DNA of 64,000 nucleotides from contig NZ_CP134500.1 in the NCBI RefSeq assembly GCF_031760065.1, positions 6,448,001-6,512,000 on the forward strand, read 5' to 3'. Positions 16,106 to 24,104 of this stretch are shown in pieces. Origin of the DNA: Streptomyces durocortorensis (GTDB lineage Bacteria > Actinomycetota > Actinomycetes > Streptomycetales > Streptomycetaceae). The notes under the pieces were generated by a model. It saw only the letters and a list, made by a program, of their open reading frames with translations, made no database searches and had not been told where the DNA came from. Made by a program: the position numbers and the translations under genes. How positions within the stretch are numbered: the stretch's first letter is position 1; each line of letters starts with the position of its first letter.

Positions 16106-17443
16106 TCAGACGTTGCGGAAGCGGTTGATGGCGTCGATGTGCTGCTCGCGCATTTCCTGGTTGCGCACGCCCAGGCCCTCGCGCGGGGCCAGTGCCAGGA
16201 CGCCGACCTTGCCCTGGTGGACGTTGCGGTGGACGTCGTGGGCGGCCTGGCCGGTGTCCGCCAGGGAGTACACCTTGGAAAGCGTCGGGTGGATCTTGCC
16301 CTTGGCGATGAGGCGGTTGGCCTCCCAGGCCTCACGGTAGTTGGCGAAGTGGGAGCCGATGATCCGCTTGAGGGACATCCACAGGTAGCGGTTGTCGTAC
16401 TCGTGCATGTAGCCCGAGGTGGAGGCGCAGGTCGTGATCGTGCCGCCCTTGCGGGTGACGTAGACCGAGGCGCCGAAGGTCTCGCGGCCCGGGTGCTCGA
16501 AGACGATGTCGATGTCCTCGCCGCCGGTGTACTCGCGGATGCGCTTGCCGAAGCGCTTCCACTCCTTCGGGTCCTGGGTGCGCTCGTCCTTCCAGAACTT
16601 GTAGCCCTCGGCGTTGCGGTCGATGACCGCCTCGGCGCCCATCGCCCGGCAGATGTCGGCCTTCTCCGGGCTGGAGACGACACAGATCGGGTTGGCGCCG
16701 CCCGCCAGCGCGAACTGGGTGGCGTAGGAGCCGAGTCCGCCGCTCGCGCCCCAGATCAGCACGTTGTCGCCCTGCTTCATCCCCGCGCCGTTGCGCGAGA
16801 CGAGCTGGCGGTAGGCGGTGGAGTTGACCAGGCCCGGGGCCGCTGCCTCCTCCCAGCTGAGGTGCTGGGGCTTGGGCATCAGCTGGTTGGACTTGACGAG
16901 CGCGATCTCCGCCAGCCCGCCGAAGTTCGTCTCGAAACCCCAGATGCGCTGCTCGGGGTCGAGCATCGTGTCGTTGTGCCCGTCGGAGGACTCCAGTTCG
17001 ACGGAGAGGCAGTGCGCGACGACCTCGTCGCCCGGGTTCCAGGCGTTCACGCCGGGGCCGGTGCGCAGGACGACGCCCGCCAGGTCGGAGCCGATGACGT
17101 GGTACGGCAGGTCGTGGCGCTTGGTGAGCTCGCTGAGCCTTCCGTACCGCTCCAGGAAGCTGAACGTCGACACCGGCTCGAAGATCGAGGTCCAGACGGA
17201 GTTGTAGTTCACCGAACTGGCCATCACGGCGACGAGGGCCTCGCCGGGGCCGAGTTCGGGGACCGGGACCTCGTCGAGGTGGAGCGACTTGCGGGGGTCC
17301 TTGTCGCGGGATTCGAGCCCCGAGAACATCTCCGCCTCGTCCTTGTGCACGGTGATCGCGCGGTAGGACTCGGGGAGGGACAGGGCCGCGAAGTCCGCGG
17401 CGGTGCTGTCCTGGGATTGGATCGCGTCCAGGATTTCCTTCAC
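16106..17443 (-). CDS. ccr: Crotonyl-CoA carboxylase/reductase
   Basis: 445 residues from a GTG at 17443, preceded by GGAGG at good spacing; an upstream ATG in the open frame (17608) would add 55 low-complexity residues and is rejected. It is a medium-chain reductase that carboxylates crotonyl-CoA with CO2 and NADPH to (2S)-ethylmalonyl-CoA. With this start the carboxylation residues fall at Asn81 (YNSVW), Phe170-Glu171 (GFETNFGG) and His365 (GSHFANY), the numbers known for the Kitasatospora setae enzyme, which supports both start and function. NADPH site: WGASGGLGSYA. First gene of the operon, with a promoter and long leader upstream. Confidence 0.95.
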   Translation of the reverse strand: MKEILDAIQSQDSTAADFAALSLPESYRAITVHKDEAEMFSGLESRDKDPRKSLHLDEVPVPELGPGEALVAVMASSVNYNSVWTSIFEPVSTFSFLERYGRLSELTKRHDLPYHVIGSDLAGVVLRTGPGVNAWNPGDEVVAHCLSVELESSDGHNDTMLDPEQRIWGFETNFGGLAEIALVKSNQLMPKPQHLSWEEAAAPGLVNSTAYRQLVSRNGAGMKQGDNVLIWGASGGLGSYATQFALAGGANPICVVSSPEKADICRAMGAEAVIDRNAEGYKFWKDERTQDPKEWKRFGKRIREYTGGEDIDIVFEHPGRETFGASVYVTRKGGTITTCASTSGYMHEYDNRYLWMSLKRIIGSHFANYREAWEANRLIAKGKIHPTLSKVYSLADTGQAAHDVHRNVHQGKVGVLALAPREGLGVRNQEMREQHIDAINRFRNV

Positions 17444-17672
17444 GGTGTTGCCTCCGGTGATGCGGCGTCGAGGGAACGCTTGAGGGGCCCTGCTGGCAGG
17501 GGTGCGGTGTGGTGTGGAGGTGTTGCCGTCGGTTCGGCGGGGTGGAGCTCGGCTTTGCTCGGTGGAGCAGAAGGGTGCCTGTGACGCAGGCGTCCGGGCG
17601 CGCAGCACGGTGGTTGCGGGGACAGCCGGCGTACGTGTGAGTTCTCAGCACGCCGGCCGCCCGGACACCTTC

Positions 17673-17701
17673 AACGTATGGCACTGCGTGACACCTGACA
17701 A
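17673..17701 (-). promoter_or_regulatory. Candidate ccr operon promoter
   Basis: Read on the minus strand, TTGTCA (17696-17701) is followed by a 17-nt spacer and TACGTT (17673-17678), a good vegetative-type -35/-10 pair. It lies between the upstream GNAT gene and ccr. Confidence 0.55.
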
Positions 17702-17735
17702 GGCACCCAGTGCCAACAATTTCTCTCACTTGTCA
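17679..17735. promoter_or_regulatory. Nested inverted repeats over the ccr promoter
   Basis: TGGCACTG (17679-17686) and CAGTGCCA (17708-17715) form a perfect 8-bp inverted repeat with a 21-nt spacer: one arm touches the -10 box, the other lies just upstream of the -35. A second inverted repeat, TGACAAG (17696-17702) and CTTGTCA (17729-17735), includes the -35 itself. The layout suits a repressor or a looped dimer pair; the TetR gene at 18655-19473 is the obvious candidate. Confidence 0.45.
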
Positions 17736-17799
17736 TCTCGTAGGCACGCATGAGCAACACGATGGGCGTTGTGAGACGTTCTGTCCTGCTGGCGGGCGG

Positions 17800-18591
17800 T
17801 TACGGGCCGGGTCGGTACACATACGGCGTCGTCGCCCCGAGCTCCCTGAAGCCGAGCCGGACCAGGATCGGGGCCGACATGTCGCTCGCGTCGACCTGGA
17901 GATACCGGTAGCCGCGCTCGGCGGCGATCCGTGCCCGGTGGGCGACCAGCGCCCGGTAGATGCCCCTGCCCCGCCAGGCGGCGACCGTCCCGCCGCCCCA
18001 GAGCCCCGCGAAGCCCGTCCCCGGGTACAGCTCCATACGGGCCGAGCTGACCGGCTCCCCGCCGGCCGTGACGACGAGCGCCACGAAGTCGTCGGGGGCC
18101 GATTCCAGCCGCTTCACGACCTGGTGCAGGAGGCGGGTGCCGTCCGTGCCGAACGCCCGCTCATGGGCCAGCGCCATCAGCTCCGCCCCCGCCGCGTCGC
18201 TCACACGGCGCAGCGTGACGCCCTCGGGCAGGGGGGCCGCCCCGGTGAGCGGCCCGGCCGGGGCCGCCAGCAGGGTTTCCGGCGGCTCCGGCACGAACCC
18301 GGCCGCCCGCAGCCGGTCACCCAGATCGGCCGGCCGGTCGTGCGCGTACAGCTTCCACTCGAATTCCGGGAGGCCGAGCGCCGCGCAGTGCCGGATCTGG
18401 GCCGCGATCGCCGCGTCGGCCCCTTCGCCGTCCAGGTCCGGGGACGACCAGACGACCCCGTTCCAGTCGCTCCGGCCGCCCACCTGGCGCACCAGGGGCC
18501 CATCGCGCTCGACCCGGACGCCGGGGCCGTCGGGTCGGGCGTGCTCGCGCATCGTGCGGTCGTACAGGGCACGTACTTCGTCGGTTCGCAT
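17800..18591 (-). CDS. GNAT-family N-acetyltransferase
   Basis: 263 residues. The acetyl-CoA motif A is GGGTVAAWRGRGIYRALVAHR (about residues 198-218, Q/RxxGxG/A pattern RGRGIY), followed by YRYLQVDASDMSAPILVRLGF. The N-terminal half (1-120) is a degenerate second domain of the kind seen in double-GNAT proteins. Substrate unknown. It is upstream of ccr in the same direction but separated by the ccr promoter, so it is probably its own unit or shares the TetR transcript. Confidence 0.85.
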   Translation of the reverse strand: MRTDEVRALYDRTMREHARPDGPGVRVERDGPLVRQVGGRSDWNGVVWSSPDLDGEGADAAIAAQIRHCAALGLPEFEWKLYAHDRPADLGDRLRAAGFVPEPPETLLAAPAGPLTGAAPLPEGVTLRRVSDAAGAELMALAHERAFGTDGTRLLHQVVKRLESAPDDFVALVVTAGGEPVSSARMELYPGTGFAGLWGGGTVAAWRGRGIYRALVAHRARIAAERGYRYLQVDASDMSAPILVRLGFRELGATTPYVYRPGP

Positions 18592-18654
18592 GGCCGGAAC
18601 CCCATCACGGGGCCGTGGCCCTCGCGAACGGTTTACGGCTCCGCCCGCGCGCCC

Positions 18655-19473
18655 TCAGCGGTCCTGGAGCGCCTGCTGGATCGTGCGCATGACCTCGTCC
18701 AGCGGGGCGTCGGTGCGGGCCACCGCGACCAGCACCTCGCCCTGCTCGGCGATCGTCGCGGCCGGGGCGCGCTCGGGATCGGCCCCTGCGGTCCGGCCCG
18801 CGCCGATGCCCGTGCCGAAGGTGTCGCGCACGATGGCGAAGGCCCGGTCGAGCTGGGCCTCCACATCGCCCTGGCCGCCCGCCCGCAGCCAGCGGCGCAG
18901 TACGTGGTTGTGTGCGGTGACCACGGCGGAGGCGGCGACCTCCGCCAGCAACGGGTCGTCGTTGCCCACATGGTGGTCGCGCTCGTCGAAGTGGCCCAGG
19001 AGATAGCGGGTGAACAGCCGCTCGTAGCGGGCAACCGAAGCGATCTCGGCCTCCCGGAGGGTCGGCACCTCGCGGGTCAGTTTGTAACGGGCCACGGAGA
19101 CGGCGGGCTTGGCCGCGTACATCTTCATGACTTCCTTGATGCCGCGGCAGACGGTGTCGAGCGGATGCTCGTGCGCGGGGGCGGCATGGAGGACGGCCTC
19201 GGCCCTGACGAGGGTGTCGTCGTGGTCCGGGAAGATCGCCTCTTCCTTGGAGCGGAAGTGCCGGAAGAAGGTCCGTCGGGCGACGCCCGCGGCGCCCGCG
19301 ATCTCGTCGACGGTCGTCGCCTCGTAGCCCTTCGTGGCGAAGAGCTCCATCGCGGCGGCGGCCAGCTCGCGGCGCATCTTCAGCCGTTGGGCGGCGGCGC
19401 GGGTTCCCGCGGTGGTGGTCTCCGGGGCGTCGGACGCTGCGGTGGCACGGGGTGGCCTGGCGGGCTGGGACAT
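18655..19473 (-). CDS. TetR-family transcriptional regulator
   Basis: 272 residues from the ATG at 19473. The helix-turn-helix is at about residues 30-75: RRELAAAAMELFATKGYEATTVDEIAGAAGVARRTFFRHFRSKEEA, split here as a classic TetR_N domain. The C-terminal part is long and ends in a region matching the TetR_C_17-like type. A TACGTT box lies 6 nt before the ATG (19480-19485), so a leaderless mRNA is possible, although no good -35 is seen. It sits between the 3-hydroxyacyl-CoA dehydrogenase and the ccr operon and probably controls one or both. Confidence 0.85.
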   Translation of the reverse strand: MSQPARPPRATAASDAPETTTAGTRAAAQRLKMRRELAAAAMELFATKGYEATTVDEIAGAAGVARRTFFRHFRSKEEAIFPDHDDTLVRAEAVLHAAPAHEHPLDTVCRGIKEVMKMYAAKPAVSVARYKLTREVPTLREAEIASVARYERLFTRYLLGHFDERDHHVGNDDPLLAEVAASAVVTAHNHVLRRWLRAGGQGDVEAQLDRAFAIVRDTFGTGIGAGRTAGADPERAPAATIAEQGEVLVAVARTDAPLDEVMRTIQQALQDR

Positions 19474-19564
19474 GGCATGAACGTAACGCATCGGTGCAGG
19501 AGAGCGCGCCTTCGGGGGCGGGCCGCCGGAGGGTCCCAGCAGCCCGCCCCACCCGGCTCCCGGG

Positions 19565-21346
19565 TCAGCGACGGGCATATTCGCGGAAGCCGCGCCCCGT
19601 CTTGCGGCCGAGGCAGCCCGCGGCGACCAGGTGCTCCAGCAGCGGCGCTGGGGCCAGGCCCGGGTCGCGGAACTCCTTGTGCAGCACCTTCTCGATGGCC
19701 AGCGAGACATCCAGGCCGACCACGTCGAGCAGTTCGAACGGGCCCATCGGGTACCCGCCGCCCAGCTTCATCGCCGCGTCGATGTCGTCCAGCGAGGCGT
19801 AGTGCTCCTCGACCATCTTGATCGCGTTGTTGAGGTACGGGAACAGCAGCGCGTTCACGATGAACCCGGCCCGGTCCCCGCAGTCGACCGGGTGCTTGCG
19901 GATCTTCGTGCACACCGCACGGACCGTGGCGTGCACATCGTCGGCGGTCAGGACCGTGCGGACCACCTCGACCAGCTTCATCGCGGGCGCCGGGTTGAAG
20001 AAGTGCATCCCGATGACGTCCGCGGGCCGCGCGGTCGCCCGGGCGATGGCGATGACCGGCAGCGAGGAGGTGGTGGTGGCGAGCACCGCGCCGGGCCGGC
20101 AGACCTTGTCCAGCGTGGCGAACAGCTGCTGCTTGATCTCCAGGTCCTCCGCGACCGCCTCCACCGCGAGGTCGACCTCGGCGAACGCGTCCAGCGAACC
20201 GGCCGCCGTGATCCGGCCCAGCGTCTCGTCCCGGGCCTCGGCGGTCAGCCGCCCCTTGGACACCGATCGCTCCAGCGACTTGGCGATCCGGCCCTTGGCG
20301 AGGTCCGCCTTCTCCTGGCCGCGGGCCGCCAGGACCACGGCGTACCCGGCCTTGGCGAACACCTCCGCGATCCCGGAGGCCATCGTTCCGGAGCCCGCGA
20401 CGCCGACGGAGGCCACTGCGCGCCCGGCTCCGGCGGCCGATTCCGCCGAAGGGGTCAGGGCGTCGGGCACCGCGGTCTGTCCGCCCGGGGCGTCGTACGT
20501 GTAGAAGCCGCGCCCCGCCTTGCGTCCGGTCAGGCCCGCCTCGCTGAGCTGGCCGAGGACGGGGGCCGGGGCGTGCAGCCGGTCGTGGGAGGCGGCGTAC
20601 ATGGCCTCCAGGACGGTGCGGGCGGTGTCGATGCCGATCAGGTCCAGCAGGGCGAGCGGGCCCATCGGCAGCCCGCAGCCCAGCTTCATCGCCGCGTCGA
20701 TGTCCTCACGGGAGGCGTAGTTCGCCTCGTACATCGCGGCGGCCTGGTTGAGGTAGCCGAACAGCAGCCCGTCCGCGACGAACCCGGGCCGGTCGCCGAC
20801 CGCGACGGGCTCCTTGCCCAGCTCCCGGGCCAGCCTGGTGACGGCCTCGACGGCGGGCGGCGCGGTCAGCACCGAGGAGACCACCTCGACCAGCTTCATC
20901 GCGGGCGCCGGGTTGAAGAAGTGCAGCCCGAGGACGCGCTCGGGATGCCGGGACTCGGCGGCGAGCCGGGTCACCGACAGCGCGTTGGTGCCGGTGGCCA
21001 GGATCGCGGTGGGCGAGACGATCGCGTCCAGCTCCCGGAACACCTGCTGCTTGATCTCGTACGTCTCCGGCGTCACCTCGATGACCAGTTCGGCATCGGC
21101 GGCGGCCCGCAGATCGTCGGACGTACGGAACCGGGCGAGCGCGGCGGACCGCTCCTGCTCGGTGATCCGCCCGCGCCCCACGGCCCGTGCGGTGGACGCT
21201 TCGAGGGAGGCGATGGCCTGCCGGGCGGCCGCCTCGCTGATGTCGATGCCGATGACCTCGCGGCCCGCCAGGGCCAGGACCTCGGCGATGCCGGTGCCCA
21301 TGGTGCCGAGGCCGACGACGGCGATGGTGGAGAGAGGGGTGTCCAT
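19565..21346 (-). CDS. Tandem-duplicated 3-hydroxyacyl-CoA dehydrogenase (3-hydroxybutyryl-CoA type)
   Basis: 593 residues from the ATG at 21346 (GGAG 7 nt upstream; a GTG lies one codon earlier). Two full copies of the roughly 285-residue NAD-dependent enzyme are joined head to tail: NAD loops GLGTMG (12-17) and GSGTMA (319-324), HFFNPAPAMKLVEVV in both (His142 and His448), and the C-terminal domain in both, ending GRKAGRGFYTYD and GRKTGRGFREYA. In the first copy the conserved substrate Asn (GFIVN-) is Asp192 in GFVADGLL and the TSS motif is TNA; the second copy keeps Asn498 and TSS. It likely supplies or drains 3-hydroxybutyryl-CoA for the ccr pathway. Confidence 0.9.
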   Translation of the reverse strand: MDTPLSTIAVVGLGTMGTGIAEVLALAGREVIGIDISEAAARQAIASLEASTARAVGRGRITEQERSAALARFRTSDDLRAAADAELVIEVTPETYEIKQQVFRELDAIVSPTAILATGTNALSVTRLAAESRHPERVLGLHFFNPAPAMKLVEVVSSVLTAPPAVEAVTRLARELGKEPVAVGDRPGFVADGLLFGYLNQAAAMYEANYASREDIDAAMKLGCGLPMGPLALLDLIGIDTARTVLEAMYAASHDRLHAPAPVLGQLSEAGLTGRKAGRGFYTYDAPGGQTAVPDALTPSAESAAGAGRAVASVGVAGSGTMASGIAEVFAKAGYAVVLAARGQEKADLAKGRIAKSLERSVSKGRLTAEARDETLGRITAAGSLDAFAEVDLAVEAVAEDLEIKQQLFATLDKVCRPGAVLATTTSSLPVIAIARATARPADVIGMHFFNPAPAMKLVEVVRTVLTADDVHATVRAVCTKIRKHPVDCGDRAGFIVNALLFPYLNNAIKMVEEHYASLDDIDAAMKLGGGYPMGPFELLDVVGLDVSLAIEKVLHKEFRDPGLAPAPLLEHLVAAGCLGRKTGRGFREYARR

Positions 21347-21708
21347 CACGGGACTCCAGGGTGAGTGACGACTGTGGGAGCACGGCGCGCGCGGCGATGA
21401 GGGAGCGGCGCGAGGCGTACGGAAGCTGCGTGTCGTGGAGCACGGGGCCGACGTGCTGCGAGCGCGCGTCAGGCCGTGAGGGGTGACGGACTCTGTCCCG
21501 GAGCCACGTCATACAGAAACTGCCGAACCGACAAGCACTCCGGGTGGCTGCGTCACCAGGCCACCGGAGCCGGCGGGGAGTGTGTCCCGCTCAGATGAGA
21601 TTAACCGGCGAGTAACGAGCGCGCCACCCCTGGATGCTTGTGCGCCGGCTCACACCGGTCCGCCGATGCCGTCCCGCACGCAGCGTGTCCGCCGATACGC
21701 TGAGCGTC
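21347..21708. other. Divergent intergenic region, 362 bp
   Basis: Lies between the divergent dehydrogenase and HEAT-protein genes. Two less GC-rich patches stand out: around 21508-21535, where the minus strand has TTGTCG and TATGAC (spacing 15, shorter than usual), and around 21590-21620. For the plus-strand gene, TACGCT at 21696-21701 is 7 nt before its ATG, consistent with a leaderless start, but no -35 of good quality is seen. No gene or repeat recognised. Confidence 0.35.
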
Positions 21709-22281
21709 ATGGATGAGGAGTTCCGTTCGCTCATGGACCGGCTGGAAGCCGAGGCCGACGGGTCGCCGCTGTACGGGCGGCTCGCCGCCACCGAGGACGC
21801 CGAGGAGCTCGCCCGCGTCCTCGTCGAACCGCACCGCCCCCTGTGGGCCAGGGAGATGGCCGCGTTCCGGCTCGGCTGTGCGGGCGACCGGCGGGCCTTC
21901 GAGGCGCTGGTGCTGCTGCTCAACCACCGCGACCCCGAGCGCTGTGTCTCCGCCGCCCACGCCCTGGCCCGCCTGGCCGACCCCCGCACCCCGAGAGCGG
22001 CCGCCGCCCTCGCCACGAACACCCTGCGCACCGCCTACGCCCTGCACCCGGTCCGCCTGCTCACCGCCCTGCGCGCCCCCGAGTCGGTCCCCGCCCTGGT
22101 GCTCACCCTCCAGGGGCTGCTGGCCCCCGGCGAGCCCCACTGGCGCGTCGCCCTGGCCTGCGTCGAGGGCCTCGGACACCTCGGCGACGACCGGGCCCGC
22201 CCGGTCCTCACGGCGGCGCTCCCGCACCCCCGGCTGGGCCGGGCCGCGGCGGAGGCGCTCAGCCGGTTGCCGGGGGAGTGA
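21709..22281 (+). CDS. HEAT-repeat protein
   Basis: 190 residues from the ATG at 21709. The protein is almost wholly helical with paired-helix repeats: PLWAREMAAFRLGCAGDRRAFEALVLLL, CVSAAHALARLADPRTPRAAAAL, VALACVEGLGHLGDDRARPVLTAAL, GRAAAEALSRL, i.e. about five HEAT/PBS-lyase-like units. Such proteins act as scaffolds; no catalytic residues are visible and no lyase activity should be inferred. No cysteines for cofactor attachment. It converges with the hydrolase gene at 22333, with a hairpin between. Confidence 0.8.
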   Translation: MDEEFRSLMDRLEAEADGSPLYGRLAATEDAEELARVLVEPHRPLWAREMAAFRLGCAGDRRAFEALVLLLNHRDPERCVSAAHALARLADPRTPRAAAALATNTLRTAYALHPVRLLTALRAPESVPALVLTLQGLLAPGEPHWRVALACVEGLGHLGDDRARPVLTAALPHPRLGRAAAEALSRLPGE

Positions 22282-22291
22282 GCGGGCGGAC

Positions 22292-22314
22292 GCGGCCCGC
22301 TTCCCGCGGGCCGC
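22292..22314. terminator. Hairpin between convergent genes
   Basis: GCGGCCCGC and GCGGGCCGC (9 bp, perfect) flank a 5-nt loop, 10 bp after the HEAT gene stop and 19 bp from the end of the converging hydrolase gene. Confidence 0.6.
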
Positions 22315-22332
22315 CGGGTCAGCGGTCGGTGC

Positions 22333-23919
22333 TCAGCGGCGGAAGCCGAGCAGGCCGTGCAGTCGGCTGCCCTTGCTGTTGTCCACCGACTGGGCCGTCG
22401 CCTTCTCGGCGGGCAGCGGCTTCGGGTCCGGCAGCGCCGGGCAGACCGCGTCCGCCTCGCCCCGGCCGCGCGGAACGGTCCCGTCGGCCAGATAGGCCGT
22501 CAGATGCCGGTCCAGGCAGTCGTTGCCGCTCAGCGTGATGCCGTGGTTGCCGCCGCCCTCCTCCACGACGAGGCTGGAGCCCTTGAGTTTGCGGTGCATG
22601 CTGACCGCGCCGCCGTACGGGGTCGCCGCGTCGTCGGTGGCCTGGAGGATGAGCGCCGGGCGCAGCTCGCGGTTGTGGACCGGACGCGGATGCAGCGGCG
22701 CCACCGGCCAGTCGGCGCACGGCGCGTTGTACCAGGTGTTGTTCCACGTCATGAACGGTGCCTTGTCGTGGATGCGGCGGCTGTCGTTGCGCCAGGTGCT
22801 CCAGTGCCGGGGCCAGCCCGCGTCGCGGCACTGGACGGCCGTGTAGACCGAGTAGCTGTTGTCGCCGCTCGCGTCGACCGCGCCGAAGTTCTCGTACACC
22901 TGGACCAGTGCCTCGGTGTCCCGCTTCTTCACGTACGCGGCGAAGGCCTCGGCGAGATAGGGCCAGTAGCCGTTGTAGTACCCGCCCGGCAGGAAGGTGT
23001 CCTCCAGCTCGCTCGCGCCGACCTTGCCGCCCGCGGGCTTGCGCGCCAGGTCCGCCCGCATCCGGTACCAGGCGGCCTCGACCCGGGCCGGGTCGGTGCC
23101 CAGACGGTACGCGGCGTGGTGCTTCGCCACCCACGCGGCGAAGGCCTTGTGGCGGTCGTCGAACGCGTAGTTCTGGCCGAGGTTGCCCCCGTACCAGACC
23201 GCGTCGGGGTCGACGACGGAGTCCAGGACCAGGCGCCGCACGCGCTCCGGGTGCAGCTTGGCGTAGACCGCGCCGAGGTAGGTGCCGTAGGAGTATCCGA
23301 AGTAGTTGATCTGCGGGGAGCCCAGCGCCCGCCGGATCACTTCGAGGTCCTTGGCCGCGCTGACCGTGTCCATGTACGGCAGCACGTCGCCGTGCTTCTC
23401 GCCGCAGGCGCGGGCGAAGGCCTCGGCCCGGTCGCGGTTGATCCGCTCCGAGCGGTAGGAGTCCGGCACCGAGTCCGGGCGCACCGGATCGAAGTGCCCG
23501 GGCAGGCAGTTCAGGGCCGGAGTGCTCTTCCCGACCCCGCGCGGGTCGAACCCGATCACGTCGTACTGGGCGGCGACCTTCTTCGGCAGCGAGGACGCCA
23601 CGAACCCGGCCATCGCCAGACCGCTGCCGCCCGGACCGCCCGGGTTGACCAGCAGGGGGCCCTGGTAGGCCTTCCCGGTGTGCCGGACGCGGGACAGCGC
23701 GAGCGTGATCTGGCGGCCCGACGGACGGGTGTGGTCCAGCGGGGCGCGGACCTTCGCGCACTGGAGCTTCGGGTAGTTCTCGGTCGGGCAGTCGGTCCAC
23801 TTGAGCGGCGGGGCGGGCGGGGTGCTCGCCCCGGTGGCGGCGGCCGGGGCCGGCGCCGCGGTCAGCAGACCGGCGACGGTCGCGCCGACGGCGACAAGAA
23901 TTCCTGCACGTTTCGTCAT
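22333..23919 (-). CDS. Secreted alpha/beta-hydrolase, tripeptidyl aminopeptidase (S33) family
   Basis: 528 residues. A Sec signal peptide (MTKRAGILVAVGATVAGLLTAAPAPAAA) is followed by the S33 TAP fold: PLLVNPGGPGGSG (oxyanion hole), IGFDPRGVGKS, nucleophile Ser210 in GYSYG, the acid in LILQATDDAATPYGGA and His in GGGNHGITL. Cysteine pattern fits the exported family. It removes N-terminal tripeptides or similar from extracellular peptides in characterised Streptomyces members. Stand-alone gene; upstream 185 bp separate it from the radical SAM gene on the same strand. Confidence 0.88.
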   Translation of the reverse strand: MTKRAGILVAVGATVAGLLTAAPAPAAATGASTPPAPPLKWTDCPTENYPKLQCAKVRAPLDHTRPSGRQITLALSRVRHTGKAYQGPLLVNPGGPGGSGLAMAGFVASSLPKKVAAQYDVIGFDPRGVGKSTPALNCLPGHFDPVRPDSVPDSYRSERINRDRAEAFARACGEKHGDVLPYMDTVSAAKDLEVIRRALGSPQINYFGYSYGTYLGAVYAKLHPERVRRLVLDSVVDPDAVWYGGNLGQNYAFDDRHKAFAAWVAKHHAAYRLGTDPARVEAAWYRMRADLARKPAGGKVGASELEDTFLPGGYYNGYWPYLAEAFAAYVKKRDTEALVQVYENFGAVDASGDNSYSVYTAVQCRDAGWPRHWSTWRNDSRRIHDKAPFMTWNNTWYNAPCADWPVAPLHPRPVHNRELRPALILQATDDAATPYGGAVSMHRKLKGSSLVVEEGGGNHGITLSGNDCLDRHLTAYLADGTVPRGRGEADAVCPALPDPKPLPAEKATAQSVDNSKGSRLHGLLGFRR

Positions 23920-24104
23920 GGGGCCTCCCGGGAGTGACGGGAACGCGGCGCCGGATCACCGGGTCCCCGCCGCATGGTCCCCGAATCGGCCGCCGGAAGG
24001 GGCCGTTCCGGGCTGAGTCGACCCGTACGGTCACGCCATCGGCCCTGCGAAAGCCTTTCTCGGCAGGCCCCGGGCTACAGGAGGGCCGGCTGGGTGCGGC
24101 CGGG

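Larger units (their letters stand above)
17444..17799 (-). other. ccr leader and upstream gap (356 bp without a gene)
   Basis: If transcription starts about 7 nt past the -10 box (near 17666), ccr has a 5' untranslated leader of roughly 220 nt. The leader strand is C/A-rich near the start codon and has GGCAACAC twice (once overlapping the ribosome-binding site). No cobalamin-riboswitch B12 box (GCCACTG) was found in either orientation, although the next gene is B12-dependent. No small reading frame with a credible start was seen. Confidence 0.5.

Noticed and set aside
17444..17666. Cobalamin riboswitch in the ccr leader
   Set aside because: No B12 box or recognisable receptor core in either strand, although meaA uses B12.
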